Of a DNA stretch of 64,000 nt, positions 46,346-58,385 are shown in pieces. Both the position numbers and the translations under genes were made by a program. The stretch lies in contig CM070900.1 of NCBI GenBank assembly GCA_036417435.1, forward strand, positions 29,737,496 through 29,801,495, given 5' to 3'. The stretch is from Inia geoffrensis. Its lineage: Eukaryota; Chordata; Mammalia; Artiodactyla; Iniidae. A model generated the notes under the pieces. That model searched no databases and was not told the DNA's origin. It saw only the letters and a program-made list of their open reading frames with translations. How positions within the stretch are numbered: the stretch's first letter is position 1; each line of letters opens with the position of its first letter.

Positions 46346-46729
46346 AATCTGTAAGACACAAGATTTTATTTTTGGGCGGCTCAATGGGTGGCTCTAGGAA
46401 GAGGCAGAAGACTGTCTAGTATTACGAGGGCAGAAAGATTCTTATACAAGAACTAAAGTGAGTGAAAAAGCCCTGGGCAACTTTCCAGCAATTTATAATG
46501 TGTCTGTCGATTTGGACATTTTTAGAAGATTTGGTTAGGAAGAAACCACTAGACTTACCCAAAAGACCTTAACAGCTATGCCTAGGTAGCGCGCTGATTG
46601 TTTAGGGGAAGAAGGTTGAATTTAAGCACTAAAGAGGAAGCCAGAAACACGGCAGCTTATTCCTGCATCCTTCCTCTGTTTAGACTCGAATCCATTTAGA
46701 TCTCCCTTCTTCTAGCTTCCGCTCCCTCT
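46346..46729. other. No recognised feature
   Basis: Unique sequence. Confidence 0.4.
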
Positions 46730-46779
46730 TGATTGAAAATACTTTCTCTCCAGAGAGATTGTTATTGAGCAGCTGTCCT

Positions 46780-46990
46780 GGACCCCCAGTTGCTCTCCCA
46801 TAATGCTCTGTTCTATTTTCCTCATCTCATTTATTGCGATGTGAAATCACTGTGTTCATTTGTTTATCCACCTCTTATCCATCTCCCTACACGGGGGCAG
46901 AGGACTTGGCTGTCATTCCCCTGTCCCAGGACCTAGAACACCTAGAACAACACCTGGCATGAAGAGGTTGAATGAATGAATAAATAAACC
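46780..46990 (+). repeat. L2 LINE 3' end
   Basis: 'gggggcagaggacttggctgtcattcccctgtcccaggacctagaacacctagaacaacacctggcatgaag', then 'gttgaatgaatgaataaat', is a clear L2 terminus. The 'acctagaac' unit is duplicated. Confidence 0.8.
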
Positions 46991-48379
46991 AAAAATATTT
47001 ATATTTACTGTTCCTTGATCCCATCTATCACCAGACATAGATTTTTTTCTATAACATACCTTCTTGGATTTATAGCATTAGTGAATTTTTCATTTGAAAT
47101 CCAACCTGATTCTTTTGGCCCATATGTTATCTAGCTTTTATCCAATGAGGATGCTTACTCTTGGACTCAGTTCAGTAGTAATCCATGTTTATGCCAACCC
47201 AATACATCTTCAGCCCATCTCTCATTATAACTTATAAAGTATCCTAATGCCTCTCACCAGGGACAGAATTCCAAACCTTATTCAAATCTTCCACTCCATA
47301 CTAAAGAACAATGAGAACAAAAAAAAAACCCTCAAAGGAAGAATCCTTGAGGAATTTCTGTTTCAAGGTCAAGGCAATAGTCTTGATAAACTTGATAAAC
47401 CCAGACCATCAACTCATAGAATAAGAGGAATTAAAACACTGAAATCATTGATTTAAGGCTTTTGGTAATAATGTGAAAATATTGAATCAGGCTTAAAATT
47501 ACTAAGTACTATCAGGCTACTTTTACTTTATTTTTTTCCTCCAGCTGCTCAGCACATCCCCGCAATTGGATGGCACCTTCTAAAGGAAAGGGAGCTCAGA
47601 TTCTATCGACAGTTCCATGACAAGTCATCCTTCACCTACCATTGTCCAGTCTTCTTAGCTGTTCATCATCTTGACTGCTGTACCTATGAGATAATGATAC
47701 ACTCTGCTTGTACCCCTGAGTGTAACACATTTTTGCTCCAGGGTTCCTTTTAACTGAAACACACTCTCTGTATTACTATATTTCCGGGCAAAAGTAAACA
47801 CATTTAACACAAGAATTCAGTGTGTACTTGCTTCACTAATAGGAGGTGTGTAAAAAGTTACCTGCCTCTAGAAAAGGGCTTGAATGATCCTTTTGAGATA
47901 TTAATATTTTTAACTCTTTTCTTTCACTTTCACTGCCATTTGTCACTTCTGGGGATTGGTAAGCCACCCTTACCAATTCCCCGAGTGTCCCAAACTCATT
48001 CAGGAAGTCGTGAGTAAAGTTTTCTCAACCCTTAAGTATAAAACTGACTGAAAATGCTTTAACTCGAAAAAAGGGAGGAATCTAATAACTTGTGCCTGTT
48101 AAATTATCTGTGTTCACTGTAAATCCCTTTGAGTAGCCACCAATTAACTAGAACAGAATTGCTCAACTTCAGGATCAGTGGCAGCTATGCATGGCCAAAA
48201 TGTTGCTCTTGCCTAGCAGACATTCTCAAAATTTGAACTCTTTCAATAAAAACAGGTGAATTAGTTCTGCCAACAAATATAGTTCAAAAAAATAAATATG
48301 TGCATAAGGAACTTTAGGGTTTATTTTCTCGTTGACCGGCATGAAAAGATGGTGTGCTAACCATACAAGAACTACACCA
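46991..48379. other. No gene or repeat recognised
   Basis: Unique DNA. ORFs at 47247 (69 codons) and 47820 (65 codons) have no domain. CTTGATAAACTTGATAAAC at 47382-47400 is a 9-bp direct repeat. Confidence 0.4.
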
Positions 48380-48595
48380 TATTAAGTACTGAGCCTTACC
48401 TCATTTTATCCCATTCATTGTTACGATCATACCTATGCTATCGGAACACTCATCATTCCCATTTTACAAACAAGAACACCTAAGCACAGAAATATTAAAC
48501 ATATTGTCCAAGGACACACCATAGAGCTGGACCTTGGACCTAGATCTATCTGATCTCACATCCCAGGTTCTTAGCCAGCACTGTGCTATGATGCC
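48380..48595 (-). repeat. MIR SINE
   Basis: 'taagtactgagccttacctcattttatccc', 'cattcccattttacaaacaagaacacctaagcacag' and 'cacaccatagagctggaccttggacc' follow the reversed MIR order. Confidence 0.85.
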
Positions 48596-48804
48596 TATTC
48601 TCTCATAACTGAATTCTTTGGAGTTAAAATATAAAAGTAGTCCAATGAAGTTATCTAATGACTGTCATGTATTCTTATAACAAAAAATGTATGATTTACA
48701 TTTTGAAAATATAAAATGGACTCATAAATTATTCAGGCTAACTTAAGATATTAATATTTGCTAGCATTCCTTTTATTTATAAAGTGCTACATTACTTGTC
48801 TTTT

Positions 48805-49148
48805 TTTAAAATTAATTTATTTTATTTTTGGCTGCGTTGGCTCTTCGCTGCTGCTCGTGGGCTTTTTCTAGTTGTGGTGAGAGGGGGCTACTCTTCATTG
48901 CGGTGCATGGGCTTCTCACTGCAGTGGCTTCTCTTGTGCGGAGCACGGGCTCTAGGCGCGTGGGCTTCAGTAGTTGTGGCATGCGGCCTCAGCAATTGCG
49001 GCTCGCGGGCTCTAGAGCGCAGGCTCAGTATTTGTGGTGCATGGGCTCAGCTGCTCTGCGGCGTGTGGGATCTTCCTGGACCAGGGTTCGATCCCATGTC
49101 CTTGCACTGGCAGGCGGATTCTTAACCAATGCACCACCAGGGAAGCCC
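48805..49148 (-). repeat. CHR-type SINE, long form
   Basis: Antisense long SINE ('ggctgcgttggctcttcgctgctgctcgtgggc' through 'ccaccagggaagcc'). 12-bp perfect target duplication TACTTGTCTTTT at 48793-48804 and 49149-49160. The 113- and 148-codon plus-strand ORFs are antisense shadows. Confidence 0.96.
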
Positions 49149-49277
49149 TACTTGTCTTTTCTTATCGCTGTGGAAAACACAAATGTTTTTCAGCACCATA
49201 TATTTACGGAAGGGGTGATAGAAGAAAGAGAATTTACTTCTTTTACCAGGAAGACAGTAATTAACCAAGATTAACAG

Positions 49278-49320
49278 TGTGTGCGTGTGCACGTGCATGT
49301 GTGTGTGTGTGTGTGTGTGA
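49278..49320. repeat. (TG)n microsatellite
   Basis: GTGTGCGTGTGCACGTGCATG leads into about ten TG units, then (GA)-rich sequence to 49348. Confidence 0.92.
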
Positions 49321-49387
49321 GACAGAGAGACAGGCAGAGAGACAGAGGAGGTGGGAAGAGATTAATCATTCACCATTCTTAGAAGTA

Positions 49388-49548
49388 AAATGGTTCTTAA
49401 ATGTTAACATGCAGAAGAATCAGCTGGAGTTCTTTGTTAAATTTCTGATCCCTAGACTCTTCCTCAGAGATTCTGATTCAGCAAGTGTCAGGGAAGATTC
49501 AGGAGTCTGAATTTTTAATAAGCAACAATAGGTGATTCTACTGCAGTC
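49388..49548 (+). repeat. MER5A-like hAT MITE
   Basis: 'acatgcagaagaatcagctggagttctttgtta', 'cctcagagattctgattcagcaagtgtcaggg' and 'gaatttttaataagcaacaataggtgattctactgcag' follow the MER5A order. Confidence 0.8.
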
Positions 49549-49835
49549 TGTACCTGTACTGTCCAATAAGGTAGTGACTAAGCATTTAAAATGTGGCTAG
49601 TCCAAAATGAGGTACACTGAATGTAAAAAACACACACTAGATTTTAAAGACTCAATAGGAAAACAGGTATGAAATATCTTCTGAATAGTTTTTATTTGTT
49701 ACATGTTGATAATCTTTTAGATATGTTTCATAAAATACATTACTAAAATTAATTTTTTACTTGGTTTTAGTGTGGGTACTGTAAAATGTTAAATTATATA
49801 TGTAGCTCATATTGGTACGTCAATTGACATATTTC
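49549..49835. mobile_element. MER1-type hAT MITE, decayed
   Basis: 'ctgtactgtccaataaggtagtgactaagcatttaaaatgtggctagtccaaaatgagg' is the same end as at 40205. The interior is AT-rich and the far end is lost. It abuts the MER5A-like copy. Confidence 0.65.
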
Positions 49836-49915
49836 CTTGTGAACTCATTTGTTGGGGGGTGGGGGTGACACAGGTTGACGCTCTCATTCCAAGACAAAGG
49901 TATAAAAGAATTCTA

Positions 49916-50270
49916 GGGCTTCCCTGGTGGCTCAGGGGTTAAGAATCCACCTGCCAATGCGGGGGACACGGGTTCGAGCCTTGGTCCGGGAAGATCCCAC
50001 ATGTTGCAGAGCAACTAAGCCCGTGCGCCACAGCTACTGAGCCTGCGCTCTAGAGCCCGCAAGCCATAACTGCTGAGCCTGTGTGCCACAACTACTGAAG
50101 CCTGCATGCCCTAGAGCCCGTGGTCCGCGACAAGAGAAGCCACCGCAATGAGAAGCCTGCACACCGCCGATGAAGAGTAGCCCCTGCCCGCCGCAACTAG
50201 AGAAAGCCTGCACGCGGCAATGAAGACCCAACGCACCCAAAACTAAATAAACAAATTAATTAAAAAAAAT
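49916..50270 (+). repeat. CHR-type SINE, long form
   Basis: GGGCTTCCCTGGTGGCTCAGG start, B box GTTCGAGCC, 'gccacaactactgaagcc' middle block, and an AAATAAACAAATTAATTA tail. AATTCTA at 49909-49915 and 50271-50277 is the probable target duplication. Confidence 0.94.
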
Positions 50271-50284
50271 AATTCTAAATTAAA

Positions 50285-50710
50285 ATCAGGACAAAGGTGT
50301 GTATAATAAAAATTTTAGTATGTAACGTATTTTTGAATACTTCTAAAGATCTGACAAAGATATAATAATTTTGTATTGAAGAAAAAAAAAGAACTTGAAG
50401 CATTGACTATCCTTAACTACCATTCACTGATTATCAAATCTCATGTGTGACTGGTGTTTGCCTTTAATTATGAATTCCCTTGGGGTGTGATATATGTATG
50501 CATGTTCGTGTATATGGACACTGTTTAGAAAACCCACCACAAAGTAGGATCTTTCATTCAGTCTTGTCCCCAGAGAAGTAGAATCATTCGGCAAGAAAAC
50601 TGTCAGATATAATCCAGTATTGTTGTAATTGGCATTAGCTATGTAATGAGATAAATAGATTTATATGGGTATGTGGGAACATAATAACCCTTGTTAATAT
50701 CCTCTCTATT
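50285..50710. other. No recognised feature
   Basis: AT-rich unique sequence. Confidence 0.4.
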
Positions 50711-50720
50711 GGCCAATGTA

Positions 50721-50942
50721 CAGCTGACACTTGAACAACATGGGTTTGAACTGCGTGACTCCACTTATATGCTGATTTTTTCCAATAATACATACTACAG
50801 TGCTAAACAATTTGCAGTTGGTTGAATCAGCAGGTGTGCAACCACAGATATGCAGGGCCACAGATATGTAAAGTTATATACATATTTTCCACTGTGCAGA
50901 GGGTTGGTGACCTTAATCTTCTCATTGTTCAAGGGTCAACTG
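50721..50942. mobile_element. Tigger-type MITE, 222 bp
   Basis: The left end CAGCTGACACTTGAACAAC and the right end GTTCAAGGGTCAACTG are inverted repeats, flanked by TA (50719-50720, 50943-50944), the target of Tc1/mariner elements. The interior 'gtgactccacttatatgctgattttttccaataata' is shared with 62846-63067. It is non-coding. Confidence 0.93.
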
Positions 50943-50944
50943 TA

Positions 50945-51194
50945 CTATGAATTCTAAAGAGCTGACACAAATTGTACCTTCTGAAACCAACTTATCTGTA
51001 ATTACTACTTATACTCCAAATTATCCAGCATTACTCTACTAAAGTGAGGTTCGTGCATTTATTTTCATATCACTTTATATGCTTTAGTAATGATGAGTCA
51101 ATTTCAATCTTAACTTTTCTGATGTATACCATATACTCGTATCTTATTCTTTGTCCCCACCTCCACCATATACTCATATTTTTATGAAAGGTTT
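50945..51194. other. No recognised feature
   Basis: AT-rich unique sequence. Confidence 0.4.
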
Positions 51195-51196
51195 TA

Positions 51197-51441
51197 TCAG
51201 AGATCCCCAAACTTTCTTAGTTCATGGTACCCTTAGTGTCTCAGTAATAGTTTCATGATGCCCCTAGGGCAAAGAATTACATAACAGTCCCAGTTATTAA
51301 GCAATGAGGCCCAAACAACTTAACAAAAGTGGTTTAGACAGATGTTGCTGTGTTTAAATATTTTAAATATCTCATAGGTTCCAAGTGAGTTGGCTAAGGT
51401 TCACACAGTTGCCTCAGCCCAGTTTGAGAACTGTAGGAGTA
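51197..51441. mobile_element. hAT-Charlie-type MITE
   Basis: Ends read CAGAGATCCCCAAACTTT and the inverted CAGTTTGAGAACTG. The interior 'ttagttcatggtacccttagtgtctcag' and 'catgatgcccctaggg' resemble mammalian Charlie-derived MITEs. Confidence 0.6.
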
Positions 51442-51599
51442 CATAGTTTTAAATGTTTTAGGAAGTAAAATGCAAAATTCTGTTCTTTTTAAGGGCAAAA
51501 ACACACCTAATAACAATAGCTATTTAGCGCTTTGTTACTTTTGGCACATTTTAATGATCAGAGTTCATAAAAGTCATCATGTATTGCACCACTGCAATG

Positions 51600-51760
51600 A
51601 CGATCTCAGATTGACATTTAGTATAGATTATATCAGTCAATCAGTTGATGAGTCAACAAGTATTTGTAGAATACATTTGTAGAATGCCTACTATATATCC
51701 AAGTCTGTACTCTCAAAGAGCCGATACCTTATAATCTATCTACAGATACATCTCAATGTC
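51600..51760 (-). repeat. L2 3' end fragment
   Basis: 'gtcaacaagtatttgtagaatacatttgtagaatgcctactatatatccaagtctgtact' is a reversed L2 end with an 11-bp repeat of ATTTGTAGAAT. Confidence 0.6.
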
Positions 51761-52030
51761 AAGATCCCCATGTTTTTCTAAAAGAAATTATCACATGACT
51801 CAAATAGGGAGCTCAAATGATTACTGTAATCTAAATTCTTCTATTTCTTATCTTTACCTTTATTTACTGTGTTGTTTTTATTAATCCATGGTTAAAAATT
51901 CTTGTGATGACTGGGAAGTCTTGTGAAATTCTGAAGATAAAGTATTTTAACCAAAATGTTGCTATCCTTTTCAGAGGTAGAGACTCAGACAGTGAAGGAG
52001 TCAATAAAAAGTAAAAACTAACTCTCAAAT
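51761..52030. other. No recognised feature
   Basis: AT-rich unique sequence. Confidence 0.4.
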
Positions 52031-52564
52031 TCTAGTTCCTATCGGGCGTGTGAGATGATTAGAAGTTGCCACTCTGTTCTAACAAGTAAAAAGCTGAACA
52101 AACCAAAAAGTCACAAATCTGGTTTCATATGACAGAGAAGTGAGGTCAAACGCTGCCCTTAAAAATTGGAGAGATAGGCAGATACAGAGAATCACAAATT
52201 ACCAGAGCAGAAACCCACAATCAGAAACCTCCATGGGAACCAGTGGCAGGATAAGAAAATCTGAACTATAATTAACAAATTGCTGGAGGCTCAATTTGGA
52301 CAAGTCTGAGAGTTAAAAACTCCAGGGGCACCCCAGTCATAGTGAGTCTCCCAAACTTTTGTGAGTTTTACCTCTAGAAGCTCTATCAGGTTCTCACAGT
52401 GAATATCGGAGAAAAATTCCCTTGTGCTTTTGGCAAGGGAGAGGAAAAGAAATCATTCTGAAATGTGCTAGAACATTCTATACTTCTTAACAAGTCAAGG
52501 CCTGACCTCAGGAGAAACTATATTACCAGAGTTTAAGCTGGCAGGGATTCATCAGACACTAACC

Positions 52565-52700
52565 CATCTGTGGGAAGGGAAATGTCTAATTCCAGTTCTA
52601 TACAGTCTTTCATGTAGGGGAAGGGAAATACCCAAATCCAACCTTCTCAGGTTTTCATGTAGGGGAAGGGAAATATACACAACTTCAGTCCTCTCCATTC
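52565..52700 (+). repeat. 45-bp minisatellite, three copies
   Basis: Units start CATCTGTGGGAAGGGAAAT (52565), CATGTAGGGGAAGGGAAAT (52611) and CATGTAGGGGAAGGGAAAT (52656), 46 and 45 bp apart. Each continues with a diverged C/T-rich segment. It lies in the L1M 5'UTR. Confidence 0.92.
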
Positions 52701-53502
52701 ATCCTGTCCCACCTACGCAGGGGAACACTGAGAAGCACTGGTAAGGTTCACAATCCAAGTTGACGGAGAACTAATCATAGGACTACAGAACACTTACCCT
52801 CCCCCCATACCTTACTACCACACTACTAAAGACCTATTTAACACAATTCCTTCTATCCAGTACTGCATGTCTGCCTTTCAACAGCAACAACAAAACTAAA
52901 ATTAGATAATGTTCAAACTCCAGAAAATCAAAGATAAAGAAAAAATCTTGAAAGAAGCTAGAGGAAAAAAAAACAAACACTTTACCTACAGAGGAGCAAA
53001 ATAAGAATTACATCCAACTTCTCTGCAGAAATCATGCAAGCATGAAGATAAGGGAGTGAAACACACAATGTTTTGAGAGGAAAAAACCCTACCAATCTAG
53101 AATTCTAGATCCTTAGGTAAGCTATATGTAAGTGAAATGAATAATAGCAATGATATAAGAAACTGGAGGGAGGAATTAGGGATATTTTGTTATAAAGTAC
53201 TCACACTATTTATGAAGCGATAATAATGGAGCAAAGATAGTCTCTTCAACAACTGGTGCTAGAACAATTGGACATGACATGCAAAAATACATCTAGACTC
53301 AGATCTTACTCCCTTCAAAGATTAACTCAAAATTAACACAGACCTAAAGGTAAACATAAAACTATAAAGTTCCTAGAAGGTAACATAGAGTAAACCTAGA
53401 TGACCTTGGATATGGGTGTGAATTTTTAGATACAACACCAAAGGCATGACCCATGAAAGAAATAACTGATAAGCTGGACTTCATTAAAATTAAAAACTCC
53501 TG

Positions 53503-53711
53503 GGCTTCCCTGGTGGTGCAGTGGTTGAGAGTCCGCCTGCCAATGCAGGGGACACGGGTTCGTGCCCCGGTCTGGGAAGATCCCACATGCCACGGAGCGG
53601 CTGGGCCCGTGAGCCAAGGCCGCTGATCCTGCACGTCCGGAGCCTGTGCTCCACAACAGGAGAGGCCACAACAGTGAAAGGCCCGTGTACTGTAAAAAAA
53701 AAAAAAAAAAA
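53503..53711 (+). repeat. CHR-type SINE, short form, inside L1M
   Basis: CpG-rich SINE with B box GTTCGTGCC and an A tail of about 23 (53692-53715). Perfect 17-bp target duplication AAAATTAAAAACTCCTG at 53486-53502 and 53712-53728. It is the longest in the window. The 166- and 90-codon minus-strand ORFs are shadows. Confidence 0.98.
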
Positions 53712-54855
53712 AAAATTAAAAACTCCTGCTCTGTGAAAGAAATGTGAAGAGAATGATAACTCACAGACTGAGAGAAGGTATTTGCAAAAGACACATCTGA
53801 TAAAAGGCTGTTATTCAAAATATACAAAGTCTTAAAACTCAACAATAACAAATCTGTTTTTAAAAAAGGGCAAAAGGCCTGAATAGATATGTCACCAAAC
53901 GCTATATACAGACAGCAAGTAAGCATATGAAAAGATATTCCATATCACATGTCATTAGGGAATTGCAAACGAAAACAATACCACTATGCACCTACTAGAA
54001 TGGCCCGAATCCAAAACACTGACAATATCAAATGCTGGTGAGAATGTGGAGCAACAGGAAATGTAATTCATTTGCTGGTGTGAATGCAAGATGATACAAC
54101 CACTTGGAAGACAGTCTGTCAGTTTCTTACAAAACTAAATACATGCTTACCATGAGATCTGACCTTCACACTCCATGGCATCTACCCCAATGAACCAAAA
54201 ACTTATGTCCACACAGAAACCTGCACATGAATGTTTATATCTGCTTTATTTATAATTGCCAAAACTTGGAAGCTACCAAGCTGTTCTTCAGTAGGTGAGT
54301 GGATAAACTGTGGTACATCCTAATGATGAAATTTTACTCAGCACTAAAAACATATGAGCTATCAAGCCATGAAAAGAAATGGAGGATTCTTATATCCATA
54401 TTACTAAGTGAAAGAAGCCAATCTGAAAAAGCTTCACACTGTATGATTCCAACGATAAGGCATTCTGGAAAAGGCAAAATTATGCAGACAGTAAAAACAT
54501 TAGTGGTTGCCGGCAGTTAGTTAGGAGAAAAAGATGAATAGGCAGAACACAGAGTAGTTTTAAGGCAGTGAAACTATTCTATGTGATATAATAGTGGTGG
54601 GTACATGTCATTATACATTTGTGGAAATGCACAGAAAGCCTAATACCAAAGTGAACCCTAATGTAAACTATGGACTTTGAGTGGTAATGAAATGTCAATT
54701 TAGGTTCATGGATTGTAAAAAATACACCATTCAGGTGTGGTAAGTTGATAGCGAAGGGGACTGTGTGTGCATAAGGACAAGGGATTTATGGGAACTCTTT
54801 CAATTTTGTTGTGAACCTAAAATTGCTCTTAAAAATAAAGTTTATTAATTAAAAA

Positions 54856-55149
54856 AATCCCTCACTCTCAAAATAGCTATGCCTGGGAATACCTATGTTA
54901 GTCACGCAACCCTACAAAATGATGAGGTGGTCAACATAAAAGATACTCTGTTGTAAAGTGAATGGAAAAATTGACACTTGTAACCAATCAGGAATGCCTA
55001 ATGGTGGAAGACTTCATGCATAGATAAGGCTAATAGTTTACAGTGGTAGTTTTGACATTATAATCAGTTTAAATGGAGACCTTAAGTAAAATTGATTCAA
55101 AGGAAAAGAGGTGTGGCCACCCAGTTGCTTTTAACACCTACAAACATCT
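54856..55149. other. No recognised feature
   Basis: Unique sequence. Confidence 0.4.
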
Positions 55150-55790
55150 GCTCCAAAACCGAATTTATTCATTCCACAAACAACGATGAAGTAGCTACTA
55201 CGTAGAAGACACCGTACAAGTGCTTCAGGGCATGAGTGAGATGTACAGTCTTCTAATAAGGTTCTTGGAAGTTAACATGGAGATGTCATATGTATAAGAA
55301 AAAAAATTCTTTTGTAAGTCTAAATGTAAAGGAAAATAAAGAATATAGTACAGGAAGCCAATGCTGGAAAAAAACTTCTGTCTGAGAAAGAAGCAGCATA
55401 TGGGCCAAGTCTGAAAAGATGAAAAAAGTCACCAGGTGGAAATGGGAGGAGCGAAAGAAGTCCCTCCTACTAGAGGGAACAGCATGAAGCAACAGGAGCA
55501 CAGAGAGGGTCCTGTTCTGAGGACTGGAGTTCTGCCGGGATATGAGGGATGCAAATAAAAGTAGGGAGAAGCCAGACTGGGGAACTGTAAGTGGCAGTTT
55601 GGACTAGATTTTGTCAACACTGGGGAAGAAGGCTTTGAACAATTTTAAGCAGAAGAGGATAACATGATCCTCACTGAGTTTCAAAAGGATCTAATCAATA
55701 GGACTGTTGATTAGATATTAGAAGAGGGAAGGAGGGATAAAACCTATCTCCAAGGGTGCCCCCAAGAATTAAATAATGTTTACTTAAAAA
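55150..55790 (-). repeat. L2 LINE fragment
   Basis: 'attccacaaacaacgatgaagtagctactacgtag', 'agagggaacagcatgaagcaacaggagcacagagaggg' and 'ttttaagcagaagaggataacatgatcc' follow the reversed L2 3' order over about 600 bp. The minus-strand 71- and 63-codon ORFs lie within it but show no clear L2 protein motif. Confidence 0.7.
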
Positions 55791-57959
55791 AAAGTCAGAA
55801 AACTCATGTCTTGGCTTACAATTGTAAAAGCTGCGTACACAGTCTATATCATAGTAACATTAACAGAGTTGCAGTTCTAAGAGGAATGAATATTTTAAGG
55901 CATGATAATCCAGTAACCTCATATATTAAATCACCTTAAGTGAATTATAAGAGTTTATTCTCTGTAACAGAAATGAAATACAATTTAAGCAATTCATTAT
56001 TTTCCAAAGTGTCTTTTAAAAGCAGCCTATTTGGTGTATCACATAGTACAACGCTCTTTCAAAGGATCTTTTTAAAATAAAGCACCACCAAATCCTCTCT
56101 GTATATGGAACAAAGTTAAATTTCAGCTCTGCTTCAAGCATAATTAAGTACCCATAGCACCATAAAACTTTTATTAAATTACAGTGTTGGGAATGAAATG
56201 TAAATTTGTCTTCCAATATGATGTTGGCATTTCAACCTTTTTTTTTTTTTTCAGCCTGAATATCATTAATAGTAAAAGTTCAAGGAAAAAGTAAAGCTCA
56301 AGTATTAGGTAGAATTCAAGATGTCACATAATTATAAATATTAGATTATATTCTTGAGCTCTTCTCCACCCTTTCTACTCTACCTATTTTCTAAATAACA
56401 ATCACAGATACAGTTTATGATTATAAAATAACTAGTAAGATGGGGTTAAAAGGCGAAACACCATAAATAAATGAGCTTAATCTTTTGTCATAATAAAAGG
56501 AGGACATGAATGGCTTTACCTGCCAATTGTTTATGCTACAAATTTATATTAAAACATATAAATATTATAAGCAGAAGATATTCATTCAAATTCAAAAGCA
56601 CCAAGAAAATCCTGCAAGTGAATACGGGTCTCTTTTAACACATAGAAGGAATAGAGAAATCTATTTAAGCTTTAAATGAATTGAAAAAAATAGAAATAAA
56701 TATATACTATCTTTGATCTGCAATACGGAAGAGACATGGGCAAAAATTAGGGAATTCAGATCTTTGTATAGCTGAATATTTTATATAACAAACTGTTCTG
56801 AGAACATCCTACCCAAATAGAGTGGGTTTTTTTTTTTTTTTGCCTTTTAAGAAAGGAAAATGCTGCTTTCATTTCAGAAAATCCACCTTGCCCCAGTATC
56901 AAAAGCTGACCATGCAAATATGTTCAGGGAACATGTCTGTCTAGAGTATGTCATAAGCAAGCAGAAGTTTCTTTCACCTTCCTCAGGTCCCCTGGAGATC
57001 TGACCCAAAGAAAATGTGAACAGAGTTTTCCATTTTGTTTCACATCAGGGTCTCCTGAGAGGCAAAGGACTGGAAAACCAGAGTCACAATATCCAAAGCA
57101 TGATTCCAGCTGATGTCCCAGTAAAAGAAATGTACACTCCAAGCTTTCTTTTTTTCCAACCCACCATTTGCTCCAAATGATAAAAATCACAGCCTCAAGG
57201 AAAATCACACCTTAACAAAAATTGTTTGTGTTGGCTGTTCTCTTAGAGAAGTTGAGTTTTCCTGGAAAGTTAACATTCCTTGTCAGAGAGGAAGTAAAAA
57301 TAAATGCGGCACAGGCAGAGATGACATTTGAATCCAAACAAAAGTTTGCCTTTTGCTTTTTTTTTTTTTTTTTTTTTTTCCTTTTCTCATGATCATACAC
57401 TGATGTGCTAAGAAAAACAGTCCCAATTTAGCTTTCCATAAGCCCTTCGGAGTGGTGCACATATATAGTCTCTCCTAGGGAGGTTCACTCACAAACCCTT
57501 GTCAAGAAAGGGAACAAATATGCCATGTGAAAACTGAGTGTTGGTTAGAGGATCAACAGAGAGGCCACAGGGGAAAAAATGCCAGTGGCTTATTTATTGA
57601 ATGATTCAATGTTTTAGACAAGGGAAGACTGAAATATGCCTCATGAGCTGAAACCACCTTCAGGCTGACAAACTCCCACCTACAGAACTTATAAACACTA
57701 GCGTGCCATACATCAAATTCAGGGTCCAATTATAAGCATCTTGACTAGACCTTGGCCAGTTAATAGTTCCAGGCTGGTTCTTCCAGTGCCATCAGTCGAC
57801 CCACCTTGCATTTACATTGGACCTGGACAAATGTATAATATTCACTAAGGGTGGTGACACTAAACACTCCAGAGTGAAGAACTATGCAGACAGAATAGGG
57901 GAGGGGCCTCTGATGTTCTAGGTGTTATATTCTCTTTACATTCTTCTGTTTACCTTCTT
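55791..57959. other. Repeat-poor, no gene recognised
   Basis: About 2.1 kb of unique DNA with T runs at 56236-56252, 56828-56842 and 57357-57380. 55990-56220 and 57210-57350 have texture (TCF-like CTTTCAAAGG at 56057, TAAT words) that could mark conserved non-coding elements, without proof. ORFs at 56016, 56951 and 57212 are unsupported. Confidence 0.3.
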
Positions 57960-58059
57960 TAATGTTCTCTGACTCCATGAGGAAATGCCGACTCCCCACT
58001 ACAAGGTTGTTCGAGGAACAGAGCCTGTCTTTTGGGGTCTTTTCTCCACAAGCTCAGAC

Positions 58060-58385
58060 TCTCAAACTCCAAGTCCCAGACACAGAGGCTTCTAATTGCC
58101 CCTGTCATTTCTCCTTGGTCTCTGGGTATTTGTACCACGCTGTCCCCTCAGCCGGAACACTCTCCTCCTCCATCACAAGCCCTCCTTTGTCCTTATGACT
58201 GGATAACGTCCACTGATTCCCATTGTATTTTTTTTTATGTTCACTATAATTTTTAAACAATAGACTTGAAATAAGTGGCTCCATTTTCTCTCACATTATA
58301 CTTAGTCTCTAAAGACTACATAGCACAGTATCCGGTACAATGGAGAGACTGAAAACAAATACTTTGAATGAATAAATGACTGAAA
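58060..58385 (+). repeat. L2 LINE 3' fragment
   Basis: 'gcctcttctaattgcccctgtcatttctcc', 'ccggaacactctcctcctcc', 'actacatagcacagtatccggtacaatgg' and 'tttgaatgaataaatgac' follow the L2 terminus order. The small ORFs at 57962-58256 are remnant or chance frames. Confidence 0.65.

Larger units (their letters stand above)
52040..54855 (+). mobile_element. Ancient L1M, internally deleted
   Basis: 5'UTR part (52040-52865): 'gaagttgccactctgttctaacaagtaaaaagctga', 'actccaggggcaccccagtcatagtgag', 'cctgacctcaggagaaac'. ORF1 end (about 52980-53110): 'tctctgcagaaatcatgcaagcatgaagataagggagtg'. It then jumps to late ORF2 ('ctcttcaacaactggtgctagaacaattgg' at 53240, 'tgctggtgagaatgtggagc' at 54034). It ends in a 3'UTR with 'actttgagtggtaatgaaatgtcaatttagg' and an AATAAA-type tail at 54833. 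Endonuclease and reverse transcriptase are gone. It is heavily mutated, with no working ORF. A short SINE lies at 53503. Confidence 0.85.

Noticed and set aside
47520..47600. Pyrimidine tract plus CCTCCAG resembling a splice acceptor
   Set aside because: No matching exon frame, donor site or neighbouring exon. Such strings are common by chance.
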